From positions 1 to 35,244 of IMG/VR virus record IMGVR_UViG_3300027906_000062: DNA of 35,244 nt. The stretch is one strand, 5' to 3'. Below are positions 1-7,368 of this stretch, one piece after another (within the stretch, counting starts at the first letter, position 1; the number at the start of each line of letters is the position of its first letter). The notes below the pieces were generated by a model that was not told the origin of the DNA, did not search any database, and saw only the letters and a program-made list of their open reading frames with translations. The translations under genes were made by a program, and so were the position numbers. This DNA comes from a virus.

Positions 1-14
1 GCGCGGAAACCTGT
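1..14. repeat. Terminal direct repeat, left copy
   Basis: The first 14 bases, GCGCGGAAACCTGT, are identical to the last 14 (35231-35244). This shows a circular or terminally redundant molecule. Two readings are possible: overlap left by assembly of a circular genome, or filled-in cohesive (cos) ends. The second is attractive because the break falls about 50 bases upstream of the small terminase gene, where cos lies in lambdoid phages. Confidence 0.85.
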
Positions 15-72
15 GGCGAACTATCCTTTAGGAAGGACCCAAAGACCGCGTAGTATAAGGCTTTCAGCACTA
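15..72. other. Non-coding strip beside the genome ends (possible cos-flanking DNA)
   Basis: No gene is visible between the terminal repeat and the stop of the leftward gene at 73. If the ends are joined, this strip plus 35185-35244 makes about 130 bp of non-coding DNA between the gene at 73-654 and the small terminase gene, both leftward. That is a suitable place for a terminase binding and nicking region. No cosB or cosN motif could be proven by eye. Confidence 0.4.
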
Positions 73-654
73 TCATTTTCTTCTCATCTCTTTTTTTAAT
101 GAGAATTTTAATTCTTTTGGAAAGACATTCTTAATAACATTGTTACCAATCTTGTAGAAAGGAAATCTCTTTGTGTAATTGATTGAAGTTTTAAAAGCTA
201 TTAAAAGTTTGGGCGTTCCTTTCTTTGGATTCGTCCATACTCCCATACCTTTCTTAGTTGGTCTTACTATGTTGTTGCTCTTAACTAATTGTCTTCCAGG
301 TATGTTTCCATATTTGTTTAGCTTTCTATTCTCTGTTGGCACGGCTTCTGGTCTGTTAGGTGTAGACACTCCGCCTTCTATCTGCCACTTCAAATACTTT
401 GCTACTACATCTTTAACCTGAACAAACGCTTCAAGATTGTTGCGCCTTGCATACTTAATAAAGAATCCATTGGTAGTGAACTTAGTAGGCCTATCTAATT
501 TCTTTTCTGTTTGAACCTTATAGGCCTTCTGTAGTTTCTTGGCTGTGTTGTTTATTGCCCACCTGGTAGCTTCTGGTATGTGCTTCTTTGATTTCCTGCC
601 TAATGATTTCGCAACCTGCTTTGCGTTAGTTCTTATATCAAATGACTGTGCCAT
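73..654 (-). CDS. Phage protein, possibly minor-tail/HK97-gp10-like
   Basis: A 193-aa basic protein, rich in Lys, Arg and Asn. The N-terminal half is predicted helical, followed by a short AFVQVKDVVAKYLKWQIEGG segment and a basic C-terminal half containing LNKYGNIPGRQ. This layout resembles proteins annotated as minor tail protein Z-like or HK97 gp10-like in marine siphophages. The assignment is by resemblance only. It starts with ATG at 654, sharing one base with the stop of the upstream HTH gene (TAATG), so it is probably translationally coupled. On a joined circle it is the last leftward gene before the small terminase, which fits a morphogenesis role better than its position at the end of the replication operon suggests. 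Confidence 0.6.
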   Translation of the reverse strand: MAQSFDIRTNAKQVAKSLGRKSKKHIPEATRWAINNTAKKLQKAYKVQTEKKLDRPTKFTTNGFFIKYARRNNLEAFVQVKDVVAKYLKWQIEGGVSTPNRPEAVPTENRKLNKYGNIPGRQLVKSNNIVRPTKKGMGVWTNPKKGTPKLLIAFKTSINYTKRFPFYKIGNNVIKNVFPKELKFSLKKEMRRK

Positions 655-830
655 TAGTTGTCCCCCTTTGGAAACTTATTGTTAGTTTTAATATTGAACT
701 TCTTTGCCCATCTGGACACTGTTGCTTTATCAACATCCAGGCTCATTGCTATGTCGTGCATAGAATCACCTTGCTTAATTCTCTTGCTCAATACTTCTTT
801 TAGATCTTGTTTATATATTCTATTAGTCAT
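654..830 (-). CDS. Small helix-turn-helix protein (58 aa)
   Basis: A short leftward frame from ATG at 830 to TAA at 654, beginning MTNRIYKQDLKEVLSKR. The centre, GDSMHDIAMSLDVDKATVSR followed by WAKKF, reads as a classic helix-turn-helix: helix, turn at LDVD, then recognition helix. Its stop overlaps the next gene's start by one base, which supports real translation. Upstream is AT-rich with no strong Shine-Dalgarno, so expression may depend on coupling or be low. Likely a DNA-binding regulator or a packaging-associated HTH protein, since on the circle it lies just upstream of the terminase genes. Function is inferred from the HTH alone. Confidence 0.6.
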   Translation of the reverse strand: MTNRIYKQDLKEVLSKRIKQGDSMHDIAMSLDVDKATVSRWAKKFNIKTNNKFPKGDN

Positions 831-861
831 AATTAGAATTTATAATAATCAGTTAAAATTT

Positions 862-1095
862 TTATATCAAATCTTCACCTATCTTTCCATACCCCTGGAT
901 GTCCACCCATGAGTCTTTTAGGTCAGGATTGTTGGCTGCTCTCAATGCTTTAAACGCAACCATCATGGCTACTGCTTCTGTTGTTGAAATCTTTTTACCC
1001 AATATCTGTGTCCATATTTCTGATAACGCTCCAAAAAATAATTCAGGCCTACCATAATCTATTCCTTTTTCTTCTATTAATTTATCTATATCCAT
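862..1095 (-). CDS. Conserved phage protein (DUF6378-like)
   Basis: A 77-aa protein starting at the ATG at 1095, chosen over the upstream in-frame ATG at 1107 because AGGAG lies five bases before it. The sequence carries the pattern I associate with DUF6378-type phage proteins: GIDYGRPELFFGALSEIW, then a KIST-AVAMM-KALR helix, and a C-terminal DSWVDIQGYGKIGEDL. The function of that family is unknown. The invariant-looking D-S-W-V-D-I-GY core suggests a conserved fold rather than a random frame. It lies just downstream of a small membrane protein gene in the leftward replication operon. Confidence 0.65.
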   Translation of the reverse strand: MDIDKLIEEKGIDYGRPELFFGALSEIWTQILGKKISTTEAVAMMVAFKALRAANNPDLKDSWVDIQGYGKIGEDLI

Positions 1096-1103
1096 GTTTC
1101 TCC

Positions 1104-1304
1104 TCATAGGTAAATAATTTCAAAATGTATTTCTGCAACTGTATCTAACCAAAAGAAAGTTACATAAATAAATAAGAAAAACACAGCTAATGCCATGCCT
1201 GCTTTTATATAAGTTCTCCATTTATACATAACTAAGTCTATAACTTTGCTTATTAAGTTAAATACTTTTTCTCTTTTTAATATTTGTTTTTTAGGTCTTC
1301 CCAT
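1104..1304 (-). CDS. Small single-pass membrane protein (66 aa)
   Basis: The N-terminal 30 residues are basic (MGRPKKQILKREK), followed by one hydrophobic segment, AGMALAVFFLFIYVTFFWL, around residues 35-53, and a short tail. The positive-inside rule predicts a cytoplasmic N-terminus. GGAG six bases before the ATG at 1304 supports translation. The stop overlaps the GAGG region of the next gene, so the two are probably coupled. No known family is recognised. Small membrane proteins in early phage operons often alter the host envelope, but nothing here proves that. Confidence 0.6.
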   Translation of the reverse strand: MGRPKKQILKREKVFNLISKVIDLVMYKWRTYIKAGMALAVFFLFIYVTFFWLDTVAEIHFEIIYL

Positions 1305-1336
1305 TATTTTCTCCTTTTGTTGTGTAATTTTTCATA

Positions 1337-1888
1337 TCATCCTAAGAAGGGACTTATTGGGCCTTCTTCTTTTATTTCTTCTTCTGTTACTGGTTTAACT
1401 TCCGCACCAGGGAAGTTGCTCTTTATTGCATCTGTAAACACAAATGATTCTTTAGGTATTAGTTTTAGCAATTCTTCTATGTGCCAAACACTATCCATAC
1501 AATTCTCTTTCTTGGCCATTGCTACTGCCTTGGCATAGAAGGCCTTATCCTTCACCACCAGAAACCTTATATCTTTGTAAGTAAACGCCCAGATCTCACC
1601 ATTCAATTCTTTATGGCCGCGTTCTTTTACATTCTGCTCACACTTATCGTATGCCCTCAACATACCTTCTGCTATTTGCTCAACGCTAAAGTAATTAGTC
1701 TTATTCTTAACTGATTTAAACTTATCGCACATTTGGATATAACGAGCGCACAAATCAGGATCTAGTAGATCCGCAAATCTATCTTCTCCCCATCTAAGGC
1801 TTATCTCAGATCTTCGTTGTTCAACTCTTGCCAATAATCTCATTACTCTATCTTTCTGTGGGTTAGGCGGTGCCTTATATTTAGTCAT
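1337..1888 (-). CDS. Hypothetical phage protein (183 aa)
   Basis: A soluble, charged protein beginning MTKYKAPPNPQKDRVMRL. Predicted largely helical with several Cys residues (at LCARYIQMC, KCEQNV and ENCMDS) and an acidic C-terminus ending GPISPFLG. No domain is recognised with confidence. It is the first gene after the repeat-rich gap at 1889-2017 and so is transcribed away from, or through, the candidate origin. The gene is long, unbroken and in the operon direction, so it is certainly real although its role is unknown. Confidence 0.65.
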   Translation of the reverse strand: MTKYKAPPNPQKDRVMRLLARVEQRRSEISLRWGEDRFADLLDPDLCARYIQMCDKFKSVKNKTNYFSVEQIAEGMLRAYDKCEQNVKERGHKELNGEIWAFTYKDIRFLVVKDKAFYAKAVAMAKKENCMDSVWHIEELLKLIPKESFVFTDAIKSNFPGAEVKPVTEEEIKEEGPISPFLG

Positions 1889-2017
1889 CGCTTAAATATG
1901 TAGCGCATAAACGAATAGCGCATAAACGCATAAACCCTATAGGGTTTTTATGCGTTTTAAGCGTTATTTCTTGTTTCATTTATGCGTTTTATGCGTTTTA
2001 TGCGTCACTTTATGCGT
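1889..2017. repeat. Octamer-rich gap: candidate replication origin or operator array
   Basis: Eight copies of TTTATGCG or its complement CGCATAAA lie in 113 bp. Three read CGCATAAA (starts 1904, 1919, 1927) and five read TTTATGCG (starts 1947, 1979, 1988, 1997, 2009). Copies at 1979, 1988 and 1997 are spaced exactly nine bases. A perfect 16-bp palindrome, AAACCCTATAGGGTTT (1932-1947), separates the two orientations. Iterons in AT-rich DNA directly beside the PrimPol-helicase gene are typical of a replication origin. An operator array for a phage repressor is the main alternative. Confidence 0.6.
1927..1954. other. Palindrome/hairpin at the centre of the octamer array
   Basis: The left arm CGCATAAACCC and right arm GGGTTTTTATGCG pair around TATA, with a two-base bulge on the right side. 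The inner 16 bp (1932-1947) are a perfect palindrome. It may form a cruciform in an origin, a protein-binding dyad, or a terminator hairpin after the leftward primase gene. There is no clear run of U after the stem in the leftward transcript. Confidence 0.5.
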
Positions 2018-4021
2018 TTAAAACAACTCCTTATCAGTTGGAATAAACACCCCAGGCCCCACTTCTTCTATCTTTTTATGATCATCAATTAACGCCTTTT
2101 TGGCATTACTTAGACCAGATGTAGTCATATCTCCCACTTCTTCTTTTAATTCTTTTTGCGTAACCGTAACCTCATGCACTTCTTCGCCTTTACCTCTAGC
2201 TGCTCTTACCTTCCTGGAATATACAGTCTCTAATGCTTCCAGAACGATCTTCTGATTAGGCCCTAATTGCTTTTCCTTATTTGGTGCAACGTATATATCA
2301 GTAACCAACGCTCCTGATGTTGTGGGTTGCCCTTCTTCGTCCAATAAGTGCATAAATTCACACTCATTAAAACTAAATCGCATAGGAGACATACCACGGC
2401 CGTCTTTAATAAGGGTTTGTTCCAGATCTAATGACCAATGGCTGTTGTCTATACCTTCGTCATTCTTAGATACCTTATATTCAGCATCCAACGCAGCAGG
2501 TAACACGCTAGATCCTCTACCCCTGGATCCTTCTAAATGCCCTGTATGATGCACCAACATAACAGCGCATCTAAATTCTTCTCTTATATAACGATCCACG
2601 TTAGCCACAAATCTATTCATGTCCTCTGTGCTGTTCTCATTACCTGGCCCAAAGTTCCTGGCTAATGTGTCTATTACAATTAGGGTAGGGCGTTCTTTAT
2701 AAGTATCTTGCAACACCAACGCTTCATTACGCATCATTTCAGCGTCTAAATTATCTAAGATCTGCACTCCTCTTTCTGAATAGTGCAATTTGCTATCCTT
2801 CAATGGTTTATCGTTTATTTGCTCCCATCCTAATAAACGTCTACTTAGTCCTCTGTGTCCTTCACCTGCCAGGTATAAACATAGGCCTTGTTTTGTCTTC
2901 TTTTCATGCCAATCAATACCTGTGGCCACGCAAGCTGCCATATCTATAGTGACAAATGATTTACCTGCTTTGGGTGGGCCAAACATACCTATTAATGAAT
3001 CTTCCTCTGCTACGCCTTTAATCACCCATTTTGGTGGGGTAGCGTTATCAATAGCTTCTGATGCGTGAAAGAATTTAAACGGCCTAACGTCTATTGGCTT
3101 TTCATACACCACTTGTTCCATACCAAGATTAGATCTAGCGTTATTAAATGCCGTTTTCCAGTCTGAATTGGCTTCCAGGATCCTGGCTACATCGAAAGCA
3201 TCGTGAGAATGGCCATCACCTAATAGATCTCCGCCGTGATGGCTATAAATAGTGCCATCGTCCAATAAGACGATGCCTGGCGTTTTGCTTGTAGAGTGGG
3301 GAGACAAGAAACGATTAGATCCTTTCTTTTCATACCCATTCTTCTCTAAGATTTCACTAACCGTGAATTTCTTATTAAACAGATCTATCACATCTGCACT
3401 ATCACTCTTTGTTGGTAATTGCCTTTTAATAGGCTTTGGGGAAAACCTGTCCAGGCAATGCAACATTGCTTTCTCCTCAACGTCCCAATTCTCCCAGAGT
3501 TCGATCAATCTATCTGGGAGAAGCGGGATTTCCTCAAATGAAGCAGGTAACGGAGTTACCCACTCATAAGGAACGCCAGTAGGGTGGATGCTTGGCGGAA
3601 GCAGATCTTGGCAACCTGCATTTCCAGTAGAACCGCGTAACTCGAAAACGGTAACTACTTTATCGGCTTCTTTATAGGTCAGCTTCTTAATGCCTATGCG
3701 TTCAAGATTAGGCATACGGAAAAGAAACTTAATACCTTCGCGCGAACCGCGCCAACAAGGATGCGCACTTTTCATTGCTGTTGCATCCATCCCTAAATAG
3801 TCTTGAAAGACTTTTATAGCATCATCTCTATTGTCTATATCAAGACTGCATGTGCTTGATAGGTTATGTATCAAGCCAATGTTCTGATTATCAGTTAATT
3901 GTTCAATGTCTACGCCTTTATGATGCCAATTAGCGGTCTGTGGCCCTTTATGGCCACTTTTCATCGCTACTAATTGAAAGCCTAATGCGTTGTATTGCCT
4001 AGCTGATTCCTTAATCCCCAT
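2018..4021 (-). CDS. Bifunctional PrimPol primase-helicase
   Basis: A 667-aa fusion. Residues 1-160 match the primase-polymerase (AEP/PrimPol) domain: SLDID metal site at 59-63, GSREGIKFLFR around 92-102, and ELRG...QDLLPPSIHPTG ending near 149 with its conserved His. Residues about 310-520 form a RecA/AAA_25-type helicase core: Walker A GPPKAGKS at 348-355, Walker B TLIVID at 446-451, and a following LVHHTGH sensor motif. The C-terminus has a small winged-helix-like segment. It would prime and unwind DNA at the phage origin. It sits between the SSB-like gene (9-bp gap) and the octamer-repeat gap, giving a compact replication module. Confidence 0.9.
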   Translation of the reverse strand: MGIKESARQYNALGFQLVAMKSGHKGPQTANWHHKGVDIEQLTDNQNIGLIHNLSSTCSLDIDNRDDAIKVFQDYLGMDATAMKSAHPCWRGSREGIKFLFRMPNLERIGIKKLTYKEADKVVTVFELRGSTGNAGCQDLLPPSIHPTGVPYEWVTPLPASFEEIPLLPDRLIELWENWDVEEKAMLHCLDRFSPKPIKRQLPTKSDSADVIDLFNKKFTVSEILEKNGYEKKGSNRFLSPHSTSKTPGIVLLDDGTIYSHHGGDLLGDGHSHDAFDVARILEANSDWKTAFNNARSNLGMEQVVYEKPIDVRPFKFFHASEAIDNATPPKWVIKGVAEEDSLIGMFGPPKAGKSFVTIDMAACVATGIDWHEKKTKQGLCLYLAGEGHRGLSRRLLGWEQINDKPLKDSKLHYSERGVQILDNLDAEMMRNEALVLQDTYKERPTLIVIDTLARNFGPGNENSTEDMNRFVANVDRYIREEFRCAVMLVHHTGHLEGSRGRGSSVLPAALDAEYKVSKNDEGIDNSHWSLDLEQTLIKDGRGMSPMRFSFNECEFMHLLDEEGQPTTSGALVTDIYVAPNKEKQLGPNQKIVLEALETVYSRKVRAARGKGEEVHEVTVTQKELKEEVGDMTTSGLSNAKKALIDDHKKIEEVGPGVFIPTDKELF

Positions 4022-4030
4022 TTCAAGATC

Positions 4031-4591
4031 TTAAAATGGAATATTGTCTTCTGGTTTCTCCTCTACTACTGGCTCAGGAGCAGCTTCCACTACTGGCTCC
4101 GCATCCCAATCACCTGGGCGTTCTACCCATTTAATGATTTCAAATTGTGGGATTCTGCTAGAACCTACGCTGAACTTCTTTTCCTCGGATCCTGTGTATT
4201 TGATAACAGGCAGTAATCCTTCCTTCTTTTCTGGGTGATTAGCAACACTTTGGTAGATTTCATTAATACCAGTTACAGGCCCCCATCCATTGGTAGTCCA
4301 GGAATAAACACCTTTTAAATGCTCGTCATTAAAATACAGATCTACAGATCTGGCAGGCTTGAAATCTTGACCTGGGTTGGGATCTGGTTTTAATAGATCT
4401 TCACGCCATAGATATTCAGGCGGCGCACCTGCTTGCACCTTACCCCATCCTGCTTTGATATTTACATAATCAAAGATAAAAGCGCTCATGGCTTTTTCGG
4501 AGATCTCTCCATCGTTATACACCCATTCATCTTTTTGTGGTTTATAAGCTACCCACTTAGCTTGGCTTTCGCCCATGTCGTCATTCAACAT
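4031..4591 (-). CDS. Probable single-stranded DNA-binding protein (SSB-like)
   Basis: A 186-aa protein with an ordered N-terminal region, a Pro/Glu/Val/Ala-rich linker (EPVVEAAPEPVVEEKP), and the C-terminal tip PEDNIPF. That tip copies the acidic DDDIPF tail through which bacterial SSB proteins bind replication partners. The body contains aromatic-rich segments (WTTNGWGPV) that could stack on ssDNA. No OB-fold signature is identified with certainty, so the call rests on tail plus location directly upstream of the primase-helicase. Start ATG 4591 has AAGGAG seven bases upstream. Confidence 0.6.
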   Translation of the reverse strand: MLNDDMGESQAKWVAYKPQKDEWVYNDGEISEKAMSAFIFDYVNIKAGWGKVQAGAPPEYLWREDLLKPDPNPGQDFKPARSVDLYFNDEHLKGVYSWTTNGWGPVTGINEIYQSVANHPEKKEGLLPVIKYTGSEEKKFSVGSSRIPQFEIIKWVERPGDWDAEPVVEAAPEPVVEEKPEDNIPF

Positions 4592-4644
4592 ATTACACTC
4601 CTTATTATTAATAATTGTTACCTTTAGATTGTATAAATTTTAGG

Positions 4645-4929
4645 CTATAAAGATTTTTGAAACTCCTCTTTAAGATACTCCAAGTTTTCAGCACAAAACC
4701 CATCAAAGTCCAAAGGAACTTCTTTATAGGCTCGCTTCTCCTCAATGTATTTTCCGTGCGTTTCTTTACAAAAGTTAAAAAAGTGATCCGTCTTAAACTC
4801 AGACCTGAATAAGTTGGTAACAATAACCTTTATATCCTGTTGTCTTAATTTAGCCAGGCCCTTAATGTCTTCATGTAGCTTCTTATCCACATAGAGTTGT
4901 GATAGTTCTCTCATCTTAATTTTGTCCAT
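4645..4929 (-). CDS. Small protein with ribbon-helix-helix-like N-terminus
   Basis: 94 aa. After MDKIKMREL, the stretch QLYVDKKLHEDIKGLAKLRQ continuing QDIKVIVTNLFRSEF has the beta-strand/helix/helix rhythm of Arc/MetJ-type ribbon-helix-helix repressors: alternating strand QLYVDKKL, then two amphipathic helices. The C-terminal half is acidic, aromatic and unassigned. It is the first gene of the leftward operon and faces the rightward early operon across 113 bp, a classic location for an autoregulating repressor. The RHH reading is from pattern and context only; a plain hypothetical protein is the alternative. Confidence 0.5.
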   Translation of the reverse strand: MDKIKMRELSQLYVDKKLHEDIKGLAKLRQQDIKVIVTNLFRSEFKTDHFFNFCKETHGKYIEEKRAYKEVPLDFDGFCAENLEYLKEEFQKSL

Positions 4930-5042
4930 AATTTATAAACTTAAATACTTACAATTACTTGTTGCAAAGTATATCAATAGGAGTATTATTACAATAACAA
5001 AAGGCAACAAATAGAAACAATAAATAAATAAACGGAGAAAAT
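4930..5042. promoter_or_regulatory. Divergent early control region
   Basis: 113 bp between divergent genes, strongly AT-rich. For the rightward operon, TTGCAA followed 17 bases later by ATTATT is a plausible sigma70 promoter, and CGGAG precedes the ATG at 5043. Leftward, TATACT (within GATATACTTTGC on the complement) is a plausible -10. The two candidate promoters overlap, so one bound regulator could switch both operons. No convincing operator dyad was found. Confidence 0.5.
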
Positions 5043-5360
5043 ATGAATACTTTAAGCAAAGAAAGAAGGGCGCAAATTGATAGATACTGCACCATAACAA
5101 GCGCAATAGAACATAACTTCACGCCACTTAAAATTGTAGATCTGAACTATGACGAAAAAAAAGGATGGGTTAAAACTTTTGAAAAAGTTGATCCAAGTAT
5201 TTTTGATGATTCTGAAACTGAACTTACAGAAATATTAGACACAGTAGATACAAAAAAAATCAAATATTGTGAACATAACGTAACAGGCAAAAGATACAGA
5301 ATTAATCAAAGAATGAAGTTAATGCGTTACGATTTTGATGTAAAAAAAGGGGTAGCGTAA
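5043..5360 (+). CDS. Hypothetical early protein (105 aa)
   Basis: First gene of the rightward early operon, with a good CGGAGAAAAT-ATG ribosome site. The protein is Lys/Asp-rich and hydrophilic, without signal peptide or membrane segment. It has an N-terminal helix (MNTLSKERRAQIDRYC) and a strand-rich C-terminus with CEHNVTGKRYRINQRMKLMR. No family is recognised. First-position early genes in phages are often host-takeover or regulatory proteins, but the sequence gives no direct sign of this. It is followed three bases later by the methyltransferase gene. Confidence 0.65.
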   Translation: MNTLSKERRAQIDRYCTITSAIEHNFTPLKIVDLNYDEKKGWVKTFEKVDPSIFDDSETELTEILDTVDTKKIKYCEHNVTGKRYRINQRMKLMRYDFDVKKGVA

Positions 5361-5363
5361 ACA

Positions 5364-6008
5364 ATGAAAATATTAATAGGGTGCGAAACAAGCGGAACTG
5401 TTAGGGATGCTTTTTTAGAGAATGGCCACGATGCCTGGTCATGTGATGTGTTGCCTGCTGATACGCAGACCAATAGACACATTCAAGATGATGTTAGATA
5501 CGTCCTTCAATATGAACAATGGGATATGTTGATGGTTGCCCATCCACCATGCACCAGATTATGCAATAGCGGCGTTAGATGGTTGCACGTTCCACCACCA
5601 GGAAAAACAAAACAACAGATGTGGGAAGAATTAGAGGAAGGGGCCGCCTTGTTTTCAGATCTTTGGAATGTTGACGTTCCCAGGATAGCTATTGAGAACC
5701 CAGTTATGCACAAGCACGCAAAAGCAAGGATCCAGAACTTTGAACCGTTTACACAAAGCGTGCAGCCGTATGAGTTTGCCAAGTCTGTTGATGCAGAGGA
5801 CAACGTGACAAAGCGCACTTGTCTTTGGTTGAAGAACTTACCAAAACTGATCAAGACAGGAAGCCTGACAAGAGAAACAGCCAGGCAGGATATACACCTA
5901 GCCAGTCCTGGCCCTGATCGTTGGAAGATTAGGAGTAAGTTTCACAAAGGCCTTGCAAAAGCAATGGCTGATCAATGGGGTGGCAACTTAACAAAAGAGG
6001 TAGCGTAA
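5364..6008 (+). CDS. Short C5-type DNA cytosine methyltransferase-like protein
   Basis: 214 aa. It begins with an SAM-binding motif I (ILIGCETSGTVRDAFLENGH). The catalytic PPC of motif IV is at 61-63 (AHPPCTRLCNSG), and IENP at 110-113 stands for the ENV motif VI. VTKRTCLWLKNLPKL further on is typical of the short phage branch of this family. Classic C5 enzymes exceed 300 aa and have a target-recognition domain; this one has little room for it, so target choice is unclear. Likely role: modifying phage DNA against host restriction. The start ATG 5364 has GGGGTAG upstream, inside the end of the preceding gene. Confidence 0.75.
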   Translation: MKILIGCETSGTVRDAFLENGHDAWSCDVLPADTQTNRHIQDDVRYVLQYEQWDMLMVAHPPCTRLCNSGVRWLHVPPPGKTKQQMWEELEEGAALFSDLWNVDVPRIAIENPVMHKHAKARIQNFEPFTQSVQPYEFAKSVDAEDNVTKRTCLWLKNLPKLIKTGSLTRETARQDIHLASPGPDRWKIRSKFHKGLAKAMADQWGGNLTKEVA

Positions 6009-6011
6009 ACA

Positions 6012-6701
6012 ATGAAGACAATAACTACAAGCGCGCGTTCATTTGGACGCTATATTGGTTATCTGTCTAATGGAATAGACATAGAAGAAGCAAACAAGAT
6101 ATGCAAGAAAACACTTGGCATAGGATCCTGGACATTAGATCAATGGTTCGTGGAACCTAATCCTAAGAGGAGATTCCATAAACCTGAATTGGAGAAAGCA
6201 TTAGATATGTGCGTTGAAAGAAACGCCACGCTAATCATTCCTAAAGTTCAACATCTAGTTCACAATACAGTTTTTGTGGAACTTTGTTTTAGGGCGCAGT
6301 TCAAGGTGGATCAATTTAAAGTAAAAGATAAGAGGTTAGATGTTCTGGGTTGTGATCTCATGGGATCTGAACCTATGCAAATGGGCCTGCTTTACAGTCT
6401 CGCCCTGGCTAAGTCTGAAAAGACATCCAAGAGCGTTAAAAAGAAAATGAAGGAACTGAAAGAGAAGGGCGTTAAACTCGGCGCACCAGACCTAAGCATT
6501 GCCAGGGCGCACTCGTCCGCAGCACTTAGGGCCAGAGCAAAAGAGCGCAGGGTGAAGATCCTTCCCATCATTAAAGAGATCCAAAAGGACGGCAACAGAA
6601 CACTACAAGACATTGCCAGGCAGTTGAACAAAAGAGGGGTGCCAACAGCCAGGGGTGGTAAATGGTATGCCACTAGTGTTAAAAATATATTAAGAAAATA
6701 A
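6012..6701 (+). CDS. Serine-recombinase-like protein with lost catalytic residues
   Basis: 229 aa. The order of a small resolvase is visible: N-terminal strand YIGYLSNG, a helix EKALDMCVERNATLIIPKV, a CDLMGSEPMQMGLLYSLALAKSEK long-helix region, KEKGVKLGAP, then the C-terminal Recombinase-type HTH (ILPIIKEIQ...TLQDIARQLNKRG, PTARGGKWYATSVKNIL). The KLDRLxR signature of active enzymes is replaced by KVQHLVH (78-84), the RVS around the nucleophile is not intact, and the ER pair of the long helix is EK. It therefore probably binds DNA without cutting it. Located between the methyltransferase and an unknown gene in the early operon; an RVS-like N-terminus missed by eye remains possible. Confidence 0.7.
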   Translation: MKTITTSARSFGRYIGYLSNGIDIEEANKICKKTLGIGSWTLDQWFVEPNPKRRFHKPELEKALDMCVERNATLIIPKVQHLVHNTVFVELCFRAQFKVDQFKVKDKRLDVLGCDLMGSEPMQMGLLYSLALAKSEKTSKSVKKKMKELKEKGVKLGAPDLSIARAHSSAALRARAKERRVKILPIIKEIQKDGNRTLQDIARQLNKRGVPTARGGKWYATSVKNILRK

Positions 6702-6711
6702 GGAGATTGAT

Positions 6712-7251
6712 ATGAGTGAAGTTAAATTCAGCAAAGAGACCAGTTGTGCATTAATGAAAATTGAAGCAGAGCAAATGAGCCTGCTAAGACTTTCCAGATA
6801 CATAAACACGGAATGGTATAAGTTCTTTTTCAAAGATCGTGTGTCTCATAATCTGGCCAGAGTGTTCTTTGAAAGACACGCTGTTGAAGGCGAGGTGGAG
6901 TTAATAGATATTCTGGACAGCTTGCCAGTTGTTGATGGAAGACGATTAGTTGGCGAACATTCACTAAAAAAGAGGGTGGATCAAGGAATAGCGAAAAAGA
7001 TTATAAAAAGACAAAGATGTAAGCATGACCAACGTAGAAGCTGCTATACCTTTTATAACAATCAGATAGCAGAAGAAGTGGCCATGCATTGTAGTGAGCA
7101 AAATGAATTAAGGCTCAACTTGATGCTTGATGCTCTGGACGGCGCACCAGATAGTTTGTTGGAACACTACACGCGATTAGTGTCACAACGCATTGAAGGC
7201 AGCACTAATCGTTTAAGGGCGTATGATTTTTTAACGGCTTTAAGAAAATAG
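6712..7251 (+). CDS. Hypothetical early protein (179 aa), possibly DNA-binding
   Basis: AGGAG precedes the ATG at 6712. The sequence is helical and charged. DSLPVVDGRRLVGEHSLKKR followed by VDQGIAKKIIKRQRCK and QRRSCYTFYNNQIAEEV resembles a MarR-like winged helix: recognition helix, then a basic beta-wing with short strands. The C-terminal part is helical (NLMLDALDGAPDSLLEHYTR). No family is recognised with confidence. The context is the early operon between the recombinase-like and exonuclease genes. A regulatory role is inference only. Confidence 0.6.
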   Translation: MSEVKFSKETSCALMKIEAEQMSLLRLSRYINTEWYKFFFKDRVSHNLARVFFERHAVEGEVELIDILDSLPVVDGRRLVGEHSLKKRVDQGIAKKIIKRQRCKHDQRRSCYTFYNNQIAEEVAMHCSEQNELRLNLMLDALDGAPDSLLEHYTRLVSQRIEGSTNRLRAYDFLTALRK

Positions 7252-7260
7252 AGTTAAAAT

Positions 7261-7289
7261 TTTACCCTGTAAATATTAACCACGATAAT
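7261..7289 (+). promoter_or_regulatory. Candidate sigma70 promoter inside the early operon
   Basis: TTTACC (7261-7266) and GATAAT (7284-7289) are separated by exactly 17 bases in the 117-bp non-coding gap after the gene ending at 7251. Matches to consensus are 4/6 and 5/6. Transcription would start near 7296 and leave about 70 bases of leader before the ATG at 7369. Nothing else is evident in this gap. Confidence 0.4.
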
Positions 7290-7368
7290 GGAACAAAACG
7301 ATAGACGGATAACAGAATGTCAATTATAAATACAAACTAGACACAATGACGGCAAAAGGAAACAAAAA

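Noticed and set aside
1889-2017. CRISPR-like array
   Set aside because: Repeats are only eight bases, in both orientations, with irregular 8-32 base spacing and no unique spacers of constant length.
4608-4823. A 71-aa leftward open frame overlapping the RHH-like gene
   Set aside because: Overlaps the better supported 94-aa frame almost entirely and has no ribosome site or pattern.
6012-6701. Active integrase proving a temperate lifestyle
   Set aside because: The catalytic residues of a serine recombinase are not preserved, and no attachment site or tyrosine integrase was found.
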